Shown piece after piece: positions 19,482 to 28,100 of a DNA stretch of 49,798 bases; position 1 is the first letter of the stretch, and each line of letters begins with the position of its first letter. The notes under the pieces were generated by a model that saw nothing but the letters and a program-made list of their open reading frames with translations, was not told where the DNA came from and made no database searches. This DNA is from Chlorobaculum sp. (GTDB taxonomy: Bacteria; Bacteroidota; Chlorobiia; Chlorobiales; Chlorobiaceae): positions 1 through 49,798 of the forward strand of contig JAAXXD010000008.1 of NCBI GenBank assembly GCA_013334655.1. The letters run 5' to 3'. The position numbers and the translations under genes were made by a program.

Positions 19482-19499
19482 TATACCCGAAATGGTATA
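19482..19499. promoter_or_regulatory. hip operator-like palindrome O3
   Basis: TATACC-cgaaat-GGTATA, perfect arms, just upstream of hipB. Confidence 0.65.
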
Positions 19500-19547
19500 G
19501 ATTTATCATAATTCACGTCGCTATATTCGATCAGCTTATCGAATCTT

Positions 19548-19754
19548 ATGAACGCTTTATCCGAATTTGTCCGCAACAGGCGCAAATCTCTGGGCATAAC
19601 CCAGCCGGAGCTGGCGGAAAAGGCCGGGACGGGGCTGCGGTTTATCCGAGATCTCGAACAGGGGAAAAAGACGTTGCGGCTGGATAAGGTGAATCAGGTG
19701 CTTGCCTTGTTCGGCTACGAGCTTGGCCCCGTCAGCCAGAAACGGGAGGAGTAA
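19548..19754 (+). CDS. hipB: HipB-like HTH antitoxin
   Basis: 68 aa XRE HTH: SEFVRNRRKSLGITQPELAEKAGTGLRFIRDLEQGKKTLRLDKVNQVLALFGYELG. Confidence 0.88.
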   Translation: MNALSEFVRNRRKSLGITQPELAEKAGTGLRFIRDLEQGKKTLRLDKVNQVLALFGYELGPVSQKREE

Positions 19755-19757
19755 GCG

Positions 19758-20081
19758 ATGCGAAAAGCCGAGGTGAAATATCTTGACAAAACCGCAGGCT
19801 GGCTCGTTCAGGATGAAGAGGGCTATCATTTCCTGTACGACCAGGCATACCTCGAATCGCAGGATTCAAAACCGGTAAGCCTCACCTTGCCATTAAAGGC
19901 CGACTCATATTCGAGCAAAACCATGTTCCCGTTTTTTGACGGTCTGATTCCTGAAGGCTGGCTGCTTGAAGTTGCCGAACGGAACTGGAAAATCAATCCG
20001 CGAGATCGCATGGGATTGTTGATGAACTGCTGCACGGATTGCGTCGGGGCGGTCAGCGTGCATCCAGTTATCACGGAGTGA
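19758..20081 (+). CDS. hipS: HipS-like protein (free-standing HipA N-subdomain 1)
   Basis: 107 aa; KTAGWLVQDEEGYHFLYDQAYLE..PVSLTLPL...MFPFFDGLIPEGWLLEVAERNWKI..RDRMGLLMNCCTDCVGAVSV, matching HipA N-terminal domain as a separate ORF. Confidence 0.8.
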   Translation: MRKAEVKYLDKTAGWLVQDEEGYHFLYDQAYLESQDSKPVSLTLPLKADSYSSKTMFPFFDGLIPEGWLLEVAERNWKINPRDRMGLLMNCCTDCVGAVSVHPVITE

Positions 20082-20084
20082 TTT

Positions 20085-21038
20085 ATGGAACAGCGCTGCC
20101 TCTATTGCTATGAACCGTTGGCATCCGGCGAGACGGATTTCCATCCGAAATGCAGCCGGAAAATGTTCGGAACTGCGCTTCCGCCACTGTTGCCCTATGA
20201 TGAAAACCAGCTCGATGAACTGGCATTGGAGGTCGTTCGCAGCCACACCGCAATTACCGGCGTGCAGCCAAAACTGTCGCTGCATCTTGACTCTCCCGGA
20301 AAAAACCGTGAACCTCAACGATTCACCATCGTCGGCTTGTGGGGCGGATATATCCTCAAGCCCCCTTCACAACGATTTCCGCAGTTGCCTGAAATCGAGG
20401 ATTTGACGATGCACATGGCTGAAGCGTTACGGATCGCGACGGTTCCGCATTGTCTGATTCGAATGAAGTCAGGAAAACTTGCATATCTGACGCGCCGTAT
20501 TGACCGCACGAAGAAGGGAAAACTGCACATGGAGGATATGTGTCAGATAACCGGTCGGCTGACGGAAAACAAATATGATGGTTCGTATGAACAGATCGCC
20601 AAAGCAATCCTTCGCTTCTCGGTAAATCCGCGCCTCGATGTGATCAACTTTTTCGGGATGGTGTTGTTTTGCTTCTTGACTGGCAATGCCGACATGCACC
20701 TGAAAAATTTTTCATTGATCGATATTCCCGAAAAAGAGGGAGTGAACCTGGCTCCGGCCTATGATCTCCTCTCTACCGCTCTCATGATGCCTTCCGATGA
20801 CGAAGACCTTGCTTTGACGCTGAACGGGAAGAAAAAACGGATAACGTTCAAGGATATGAAAACTGCGCTGCAAACTTTATCGGTTGACGAGGTGGTGCAG
20901 GATCGAATGTTCAGCAAGTTCAGCAAGGCTCGTCCCGTTCTGGAGCATCTGATCGACAAGAGTTTTCTTGACACAAAACTCCAGACAAGGTACAAGGAGC
21001 TTGTCATGAAGAAGTACCGACAGATCGGTCTGGTTTGA
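20085..21038 (+). CDS. hipT: HipT/HipA-like serine/threonine kinase toxin
   Basis: 317 aa; N-terminal CLYCYEPL..DFHPKC zinc-ribbon-like, Gly-rich loop SHTAITGVQPKLSL, GGYILKP, catalytic GNADMHLKNFSLI and LAPAYDLLST. Confidence 0.87.
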   Translation: MEQRCLYCYEPLASGETDFHPKCSRKMFGTALPPLLPYDENQLDELALEVVRSHTAITGVQPKLSLHLDSPGKNREPQRFTIVGLWGGYILKPPSQRFPQLPEIEDLTMHMAEALRIATVPHCLIRMKSGKLAYLTRRIDRTKKGKLHMEDMCQITGRLTENKYDGSYEQIAKAILRFSVNPRLDVINFFGMVLFCFLTGNADMHLKNFSLIDIPEKEGVNLAPAYDLLSTALMMPSDDEDLALTLNGKKKRITFKDMKTALQTLSVDEVVQDRMFSKFSKARPVLEHLIDKSFLDTKLQTRYKELVMKKYRQIGLV

Positions 21039-21075
21039 TGAACTGATTTTTTTGCAATCAAAAAGGACCTCCTTT

Positions 21076-21348
21076 TCAGGCAGTCGTATCTGTCGCGTCT
21101 CGCAGCTTGTCGGTGCGCGGCGACGAGGGCGTTGGCGTTGGCGGCGACGGTTTACTCAAGATCGGCGCCGGTGTGGACGATGCTGGTGAACATGGCGACG
21201 TAACCCCCTTCGAAACGGTAGTAATCTGCCGTTTCTTCTCCGATAAATCAGCAGCATGAGCAACGCCAGCCATGCCACCCGAAATCGCGAACACCAGCAA
21301 CAGCGGCAAGGCAAAGTGAACAAAGTTTCGGAAAATGAGGGTAGTCAT
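21076..21348 (-). CDS. Small Pro-rich exported protein
   Basis: 90 aa; N-terminal TM/signal (FALPLLLVFAISGGMAGVAHAAD), Pro-rich tail. Confidence 0.4.
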   Translation of the reverse strand: MTTLIFRNFVHFALPLLLVFAISGGMAGVAHAADLSEKKRQITTVSKGVTSPCSPASSTPAPILSKPSPPTPTPSSPRTDKLRDATDTTA

Positions 21349-21512
21349 AAAATTCGCGCCGTTGAAATGTTGGGGATTACCGGAACGAAAAACCGACTGT
21401 TCGGCAACAGGCGGTGTGCTGTAAGGTCAAATGCGATGCAAAAAGGTTATGCTGTTGGGCTGGTCTGTCTGTCAGCAAAAGAAGTAAAATAGCGCAAAAA
21501 GATTGTATGAAA

Positions 21513-21541
21513 AAAGCCTGCCGAGAGCTTCGGCAGGCTTT
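21513..21541 (-). terminator. Intrinsic terminator of csmD-like gene
   Basis: aaagcctgccga-gagct-tcggcaggcttt stem-loop; minus-strand T tract. Confidence 0.8.
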
Positions 21542-21577
21542 GCGTTCAGTGGATCGGAATCCGTTGCAGCCTTCAGT

Positions 21578-21937
21578 TCAGGCTTTCTTGCACGGGAAGA
21601 TTCCGCAGACGATGTTCGAGGCGGTGTTGATTCCCGACTGCGCAACCGAAACCGCCGAGTTGACCACGGCTCCGGCCAGATTGACCACCGCGCCGCCGAG
21701 CTGACCCACGGATCCAGTCACGGTTCCGGCAGCGTCAGTCAATGTTTTCACCGACGAACCGAGAATGTCCGTCACGCTCTGGGCAGCATTGGTGATGGTC
21801 GGTACTGCCGACTGGATGGCGTTTGAAACCAGATTGAGCTGGTTAACGCCAAGCTCAGTGACGCTTTTGACCGCGAAGTCAAACGACTTCATCGTGTCGA
21901 TTTTTGCTTCTTCTGCTTTTTTTACCTCTTCTGCCAT
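21578..21937 (-). CDS. csmD: Chlorosome envelope protein, CsmC/CsmD family
   Basis: 119 aa MAEEVKKAEEAKIDTMKSFDFAVKSVTELGVNQLNLVSNAIQ...; located next to csmE. Family membership more secure than the C vs D choice. Confidence 0.6.
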   Translation of the reverse strand: MAEEVKKAEEAKIDTMKSFDFAVKSVTELGVNQLNLVSNAIQSAVPTITNAAQSVTDILGSSVKTLTDAAGTVTGSVGQLGGAVVNLAGAVVNSAVSVAQSGINTASNIVCGIFPCKKA

Positions 21938-22107
21938 GATGGGCCTCCTTTGTTTTGGTAATGAGTTTATCCGTCGTGAAATTCTGTCTGCCCGGCGCTG
22001 TCGGCAAATCAGGAGTTCCGTTCAATGACGCCGTTCTGGGTACTTCTGTAAAAAATGTACTGATTCGCGGCAAACACTTCAAACAGAGTCCGATCAGAAA
22101 ACAAAAA

Positions 22108-22125
22108 AAGGGCTTTTCAGCCCTT
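22108..22125 (-). terminator. Intrinsic terminator of csmE
   Basis: aagggct-tttc-agccctt with A-tract upstream on + strand (T-tract for minus-strand transcript). Confidence 0.8.
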
Positions 22126-22148
22126 CTTTTGCTTACTACTTTTGACGA

Positions 22149-22397
22149 TCAGTCCTGAAAACGGCTCTTCACCTCTTTGGTTGGTGTTGCGTAGCCGGAA
22201 AATTTCGGAGACGATCCCTTCAGTCCGGCGCTTCCGCCATACAGATGCGGGTAGGCATTTGCGCCGAGCCGCTTGGTGGTTTTGCCGATATTCTCAAGCG
22301 CGTCGCCGACTACCCACCAGTGGCCATCGATAAAAACCTCGACAAATCTGCCATAGGCTTCAGCTCCCTGTACGAATGCTCCTGCTGGGTTGTTCAT
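22149..22397 (-). CDS. csmE: Chlorosome envelope protein CsmE (CsmA paralogue)
   Basis: 82 aa GRFVEVFIDGHWWVVGDALENIGKTTKRLGANAYPHLYGGSAGLKGSSPKFSGYATPTKEVKSRF, CsmA/CsmE signature. Confidence 0.9.
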   Translation of the reverse strand: MNNPAGAFVQGAEAYGRFVEVFIDGHWWVVGDALENIGKTTKRLGANAYPHLYGGSAGLKGSSPKFSGYATPTKEVKSRFQD

Positions 22398-22494
22398 GGT
22401 GAAAATCCTTGATTATTGAATGGTCATAATTTAAGCCAAGTTAAAAAAAATAATGTACCGGCGCAACAGATATTCCCCGGCGATTTTACCTTGC

Positions 22495-22857
22495 TCAGGC
22501 CAACATGCGAAGGCACATGAGCAGCTCCTGGCCTCCGAACGGCTTTTTGAGCGTCGCGTTCGCTCCGACGGCATCGGCAAGAAGCAGGAAATTTTCCGGT
22601 CCGGCTTTTCCGCCGCCCGAAATAGCCAGAATTTTCATCGAGGGATTGATCTTGCGCACCTCCATGATGGTTTCGATCCCCTCTTTTTCAGGCATGAGCA
22701 GATCGGTGATGATGATGGAAACGTCTTTTTCCTGCTGAAGTTTTTTCAGCCCTTCATTGCCATTTTCAGCTTCGATTACGACGAAGTTTTCCTTTTTCAG
22801 TGTCGTGGCTATGAACTTCCGGACGGACGGATCGTCGTCGATGACAAGTATTTTCAT
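22495..22857 (-). CDS. CheY-like response regulator
   Basis: ILVIDDDPSVRKFI, IIITDLLMPEKEG, TLKKPF. Confidence 0.93.
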   Translation of the reverse strand: MKILVIDDDPSVRKFIATTLKKENFVVIEAENGNEGLKKLQQEKDVSIIITDLLMPEKEGIETIMEVRKINPSMKILAISGGGKAGPENFLLLADAVGANATLKKPFGGQELLMCLRMLA

Positions 22858-24917
22858 ATGACTTCCGTGGGATTGGTTGATGAGAGTACTTCGTTGACAG
22901 CAGAGGCCAACTGAGCCAGCTTGACCGGTTTTTTCAGCAAACGATTGATTCCGTAGTGTCTCAGCGGCGTATCGTGATCGATGATTTTGCCATATCCTGT
23001 CATCAGAATGACCGGAATCGATGGCGAAATCTTGTGAAGTTCGGTGGTTAGCTGAAGGCCGGTCATATCGGGCATGGTCAGGTCGGTGATGATCAGGTCG
23101 AACTGATCCGGCTGCTTCCTGAATAATTTCAGCGCTTCCAGCGGAGAGTTTTCGGCGCGGATGTTGTATCCGAGCTTGGTCATCATGATGGTGACCATGT
23201 GAATCGCCGCAGGTTCATCGTCGATAAAGAGGACGTTGGCCGCGTATTTTGCTGCCTGCGGCTTCTCCTCCGCTTTGGCGACGGGCTTGTTCTCGACAAT
23301 CGGCAAATAGACATGGAAGGTCGATCCTTTGCCTTGGTTGCTTTCAACGTTGAGCTGTCCGTTGGCTGCGGCGACGATTCCATGAACGACAGAGAGGCCC
23401 AGCCCGGCACCTTTCTCGATCGATTTGGTCGTGAAGAACGGTTCGAAAATTCGCTCTATGGTCGTTTCATCCATGCCGGTGCCGCTGTCGGAAACAGACA
23501 ATTCGATATAGTCGCCTTCGGGCAGTTTCGGCGCGGTTGACGGCATCGCGCTCTGTTCGTTGACTTCCCTGAGGCCGATCCTGAGCACTCCGCCGGTCTC
23601 CTCCATCGCGTGGAAGGCGTTGGTGCAGAGATTGACGACGACCTGGTGCATCTGGGTCGGGTCGGCAAAAACCTTGCGGCACGAGCTGTCGATCTCTTCT
23701 TCGATGGAGATGGTCGATGGCAGCGATGGACGCAAAAGCTGGATGGCTTCAGCAATGACCTCCTGGATGCTCACCTGCTCGCCCTTGCCCTCCTCGGCTT
23801 TACTAAAGGTCAAAATCTGCGCGACAAGCTTTTGTGCTCGTTCGGCGGCAAGCATGATCTCAGAGAAATATTCATGCATCGGATCATCTTCACCGATGCT
23901 GGAGAGCCCCATTTCGGAGTAACCGAGAATGGGCGTGAGGATGTTGTTGAAATCGTGAGCGATACCGCCGGCGAGGGTGCCGATGGTTTCGAGCCGTTGA
24001 GCTTTGCGCAATTGCGATTCGAGTCGTCGGTTCTCTTCCTGGCTGGCGACCCGCTCGGTCACTTCGCACAGGAGTCCTTCGAGGCCTTCATAATGGCCGT
24101 CATCCTGGAATGACGAGCGCATGTGGTCTTCGATCCAGTGCAGAGCGCCGTCAGGGGTGACGATCCGGTAAATCAGCGTCAGGGATTTCTTCCCTTCCTT
24201 GAGTTTGCTGTACGCCTCGGCCACCATGTTCCGGTCGTCCTGATGTATCATTGAGAAGGTGTCGATCAGGGGCGTGCCGTGATGATCGGCGGCGAGCGCC
24301 TTCAGAAATTCGGGAGGTTTGGAGCGTATGGTGGCTTTACCGGTGGCGTCGATGTGGTATATCGCGCCTGGAATATTGTCGATCAGCGCTTGCAGCTCCT
24401 CATGCGCTTTTTGAGCCTGCGACTCGCATTCGCCGTCGAGTGCCTGCCGCGATCCGGCGAGGCACAGCGGTTTGCCGTTCTGGTCGCGCCGGGTGATTTT
24501 GCCGCGATCGAGCACCCGGATCCACTCGCCGCTCTTGTGGAGTACCCGCAACGCTAACTCCAATATCTCCGCGCCGCCGTTCAGTAACCCGTCTAACGAT
24601 TGCGTGATTGCGCCGAGATCGTCCGGGTGGCAAAGCTCGCGCCACTTCTCAATCGTCAGCGCATCGAACTCTCCGGGAGCGTGACCGGTCATGGCCGCCC
24701 ATCGCTTGTTGATTCTAAACGTATCGCGCTCCAAATCCCACTCCCACCATCCCGCCTGGGCTGTTTCAAGGGCCGCTTCCAGAGCCTCGGCGCTTTGTTC
24801 GGCAGTCGAGACCCTGCTTTCAAGCATGGCGATTTTCCTTTCGAGCGCCGCGATAAGTCCGTCGGCCACCCCGTGGTCAGCGCCTTGCGGCGAATCCGGT
24901 TTGTAACTCTCCATCAA
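22854..24917 (-). CDS. PAS-PAS hybrid sensor histidine kinase with C-terminal receiver
   Basis: 687 aa; H-box IAHDFNNILTPILGYSEMG, HATPase G boxes, receiver VLFIDDEPAAIHMV..LIITDLTMPDMTG..LLKKP. Confidence 0.93.
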   Translation of the reverse strand: MMESYKPDSPQGADHGVADGLIAALERKIAMLESRVSTAEQSAEALEAALETAQAGWWEWDLERDTFRINKRWAAMTGHAPGEFDALTIEKWRELCHPDDLGAITQSLDGLLNGGAEILELALRVLHKSGEWIRVLDRGKITRRDQNGKPLCLAGSRQALDGECESQAQKAHEELQALIDNIPGAIYHIDATGKATIRSKPPEFLKALAADHHGTPLIDTFSMIHQDDRNMVAEAYSKLKEGKKSLTLIYRIVTPDGALHWIEDHMRSSFQDDGHYEGLEGLLCEVTERVASQEENRRLESQLRKAQRLETIGTLAGGIAHDFNNILTPILGYSEMGLSSIGEDDPMHEYFSEIMLAAERAQKLVAQILTFSKAEEGKGEQVSIQEVIAEAIQLLRPSLPSTISIEEEIDSSCRKVFADPTQMHQVVVNLCTNAFHAMEETGGVLRIGLREVNEQSAMPSTAPKLPEGDYIELSVSDSGTGMDETTIERIFEPFFTTKSIEKGAGLGLSVVHGIVAAANGQLNVESNQGKGSTFHVYLPIVENKPVAKAEEKPQAAKYAANVLFIDDEPAAIHMVTIMMTKLGYNIRAENSPLEALKLFRKQPDQFDLIITDLTMPDMTGLQLTTELHKISPSIPVILMTGYGKIIDHDTPLRHYGINRLLKKPVKLAQLASAVNEVLSSTNPTEVI

Positions 24918-24987
24918 TGAAAGTTTGTGACTTGATGCAGTTGGCGGGATGATCGGTTTTATGACAAATTGGACGTATCGATTCGGC

Positions 24988-25365
24988 TTATCGGTTCAGC
25001 TCGTCAATGATGCTCAGCAGTTCGCAGCTTTCGAACGGCTTGCACAAGGTGGCGTCTGCTCCGAAGGCTTTGGCCCGGTTGAGATAGTTTTCCGGAATGT
25101 CAATGCCGCCTCCCGAGATGGCTACAATCTTGATCCAGGGAAAATCTTTCCTGAGTTCGCTGATCGTCGCGATACCCTCTTTTTCAGGCATCAGCAGATC
25201 GGTGATGACGATACGGAAATCAGGAGTTTTCCTCAGAATTTGCAGGCCCTCATTGCCATTGGAGGCCTGAACGGTTGCATAGCCATCATCTTCGAGAATA
25301 TCGCAGATCATCTGCCGAATATCTTCCTCATCCTCGATTACCAGGATGGGTTCGTTGGTTTTCAT
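24988..25365 (-). CDS. CheY-like response regulator
   Basis: ILVIEDEEDIRQMI, IVITDLLMPEKEG, TLCKPF; paralogue of 22495-22857. Confidence 0.92.
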   Translation of the reverse strand: MKTNEPILVIEDEEDIRQMICDILEDDGYATVQASNGNEGLQILRKTPDFRIVITDLLMPEKEGIATISELRKDFPWIKIVAISGGGIDIPENYLNRAKAFGADATLCKPFESCELLSIIDELNR

Positions 25366-25484
25366 GGTCAGTGGTGTATTCAGTGTTATTCAAGTACGTT
25401 TTTCGCTCGCTACGGTATGGTTACGACATCGGTTCAGCTCCTGCAATATATGCTCGCAAGATACAGTTTTGTTTGCAAAAATGA

Positions 25485-26894
25485 TTATTTCCTCGACAAA
25501 GAGCCTTCGCCGGGAAGTATCGCTTCGACACCGATGGTCGTCAGGATATTGAGCGTTACCGATACGGCAATGTACCAAGTCCAGGCCAGACCGAGAAATT
25601 TGAGCAGGAACACCACGGCCATGCTGGCGAGAAGTCCCGCGATAAGGCTCTGTGGGCGAAAATGTCTGCTGCTTTTCGAGAGCAGGAAGAGACCGAGCAA
25701 CCCGCCATAGGTGAACGAGGCGATTTCGAGGCCGAGCATGACGATCGCTTCGTTGCTTTCGTCGAACATGAGCGCGATGATGATGAGCACCACCGCCCAC
25801 GCGAGGCTGATGATTCTCGATACCGTCAGCGAAACACGCCCGCCGAGAAGATCGTTCACGGTCGATGAGGCCAGCGAGTTGATGGCCGAGCTGTGGGTTG
25901 ACATGGCCGCCGAGAGCACTCCCGCGATGAGCAGCCCTTTCAGACCGGCGGGCAGGTAGTGCACGATGAACCAGGCGAATTCACGATCCTTCTGCATGGC
26001 AGCGCCGTGCATGAACATCCAGATCAGCGAACCGGCGAGCAGGAACACCGAGAACTGGAAGAGCACGAACACGCCGCTGCCGATCATCGCTTTTCGCGCG
26101 GAGCCGAGGTCGCGGCAGCCAAGCACGCGCTGCACCATCATGAAATCGACGCCGTGCGAGGAGAGCGATAGCAGCGTGCCGCCGATGAATGCGCTGACAA
26201 AAGCGAACGGTTTGGTGAAGATATGCGGATCGGGATTGATGATTTTCAGCTTGCCAGCCTGGACGAGCGTTCCGGCGATCTGTGGCAGCGGCATGTCGAG
26301 GCTCTGGACAAGGAAGGCGACGGAGACGACGCCGCCAAGCAGATAGAGGCCGAACTGAAAGCTTTCGAGCCAGACCACCGCCTTCAGACCGCCGGAGAGC
26401 GTGTAAACGAGCGTCACGGTGCCGATGATGATGACCGAAAGCGGCAGTGACCAGCCGGTGACCACCTGCACCACCACGCCCGCCGCCAGAAAGCGGATGG
26501 CGTCGCCAAGGGTTCGGGTGACAAGAAAAACGACCGAGGCGACCTTTTGCATCTGCACGCCGAACCGGATGCCGATCACCTGATAAATAGAGCTAACGCC
26601 ATGTTTAAAATACATCGGAAGCAGTATTGCGCTCACCAAAACTCTGCCGACGATGTAGCCCATCGCGAGCTGAAGGAATGTCCAATCGCCACGATAAGCC
26701 ACGCCGGGCACGCTCACGAAGGTGAGCACCGAGGTTTCGGAGGCGACGATGGAGAGCATCGCTGCGATCCACGGGAGCTTGTGGCCGCCGAGGAAGTAGT
26801 CGCTTGTGCTTTTGTTACTTTTGCCATGCCAGAGGCCGAAGAGCGTGTTTCCGACGAGAAACAGAATGACAATGGCAAGGTCGATTGGCTGCAT
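25485..26894 (-). CDS. Sodium:solute symporter (SSS) family transporter
   Basis: 469 aa, multiple TM segments; WIAAMLSIVASETSVLTFVSVPG, GVLSAAMSTHSSAINSLASS. Confidence 0.9.
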   Translation of the reverse strand: MQPIDLAIVILFLVGNTLFGLWHGKSNKSTSDYFLGGHKLPWIAAMLSIVASETSVLTFVSVPGVAYRGDWTFLQLAMGYIVGRVLVSAILLPMYFKHGVSSIYQVIGIRFGVQMQKVASVVFLVTRTLGDAIRFLAAGVVVQVVTGWSLPLSVIIIGTVTLVYTLSGGLKAVVWLESFQFGLYLLGGVVSVAFLVQSLDMPLPQIAGTLVQAGKLKIINPDPHIFTKPFAFVSAFIGGTLLSLSSHGVDFMMVQRVLGCRDLGSARKAMIGSGVFVLFQFSVFLLAGSLIWMFMHGAAMQKDREFAWFIVHYLPAGLKGLLIAGVLSAAMSTHSSAINSLASSTVNDLLGGRVSLTVSRIISLAWAVVLIIIALMFDESNEAIVMLGLEIASFTYGGLLGLFLLSKSSRHFRPQSLIAGLLASMAVVFLLKFLGLAWTWYIAVSVTLNILTTIGVEAILPGEGSLSRK

Positions 26895-26906
26895 ATGATT
26901 TCCGTA

Positions 26907-28073
26907 TCAGTTGTCGTACAGGTGGAACGTGGGCTTGAGCGCCGCGAACTCGGCTTCATCCTTCTCCCACGAGCCGATAATGGTTTCCGCCGGAGCGCCA
27001 TCGAGAATCATCGAGCGGATCGCGCCGCTTCCGGCAAGCAGATCGAAGGCCGGAATGTCGTCCCGGAACTCGTACACGCCGTCGAGGAACCTGAGCCTGT
27101 CGGGATACAGCTCCCGTAAGGCGCAGGTCATGGCGACCGCCGTGGCGAAGGGGCGGAAGCGGGCGTGGTCGGTGACGTGCAGATAGATGCCGCCAATCGC
27201 TTCGTTGCCGTATTTGTGGAAGGTCGGGCGGTACCAGGTCGGCCTGAAAATCACGCCGTCGAGCGGCATCGAGTCGAGTCGCGCGGCAAGCACGAATGGA
27301 TCGACGAAAGACGCGCCGGAGAGCAGAAATGGCGTGGTGGTGCCGCGCCCCTCCGAAACGTTCAGCCCCTCGAAGAGGCACATGCCGGGATAGACCTCGG
27401 CGACCTGGAACGACGGCATGTTCGGCGACGGCGGCACCCACGGGAGGCCGGTTTCCGGGAAGAGCATCTCGCGCGACCAGTTCTGCATCGAAATCACGCT
27501 CAGATTCAGGTCGAGCTTTTTGTAGTCGCGGTAGAAGTGAGCGATCTCTCCGGCGGTGAGGCCGTGGCGCACCGGCACCGGCATGACGCCGACGAATGAG
27601 TGAAACGCCGGGTCGAGCTGCGGCCCCTCGACCGTCGCGCCGCCAAGCGGGTTCGGGCGGTCGAGCACCATGATCTCGATGTCCAGCCCCTCGGCGGCCT
27701 CCATGAAGAGCGCGAGCGTGTTGAGGTAGGTGTAGTAGCGCGAGCCGACATCCTGAATGTCGAAGAGCACGAGGTCGAGTCCTTCGAGCAGCTCCCGCGC
27801 CGGGGCGAGCGACTGCTCGCTGTTGCCGTAGAGGCTCACGATTTCGCAGCCTGTGCTTGGCTGATGGCCAACGGCGATCTGATCCTGCTCGACGGCGAAG
27901 AGGCCGTGCTCCGGCGAGAAGATTCTCGTCAGCTCAACGCCCGCGCGGCGAAGCAGCGTCCACGAATAGTCGAGCTGCATCGACACCGAGGTCTGGTTGG
28001 CGATCAGGCCGACGCGCCGGTTCTTCAGCAGTTCGGGATTCCGGAGCAGTATGTCGAGACCGTTGATGACCAT
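26907..28073 (-). CDS. namZ: DUF1343 / NamZ-type exo-beta-N-acetylmuramidase
   Basis: 388 aa; VGLIANQTSV, FSPEHGLF, DIQDVGSRYYTY, LDRPNPLGG, YPGMCLFEGLNVSEGRGT, all DUF1343 hallmarks; no signal peptide evident. Confidence 0.85.
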   Translation of the reverse strand: MVINGLDILLRNPELLKNRRVGLIANQTSVSMQLDYSWTLLRRAGVELTRIFSPEHGLFAVEQDQIAVGHQPSTGCEIVSLYGNSEQSLAPARELLEGLDLVLFDIQDVGSRYYTYLNTLALFMEAAEGLDIEIMVLDRPNPLGGATVEGPQLDPAFHSFVGVMPVPVRHGLTAGEIAHFYRDYKKLDLNLSVISMQNWSREMLFPETGLPWVPPSPNMPSFQVAEVYPGMCLFEGLNVSEGRGTTTPFLLSGASFVDPFVLAARLDSMPLDGVIFRPTWYRPTFHKYGNEAIGGIYLHVTDHARFRPFATAVAMTCALRELYPDRLRFLDGVYEFRDDIPAFDLLAGSGAIRSMILDGAPAETIIGSWEKDEAEFAALKPTFHLYDN

Positions 28074-28100
28074 GCCGTTGCTGTTTGCGCTGTCGGGAGT

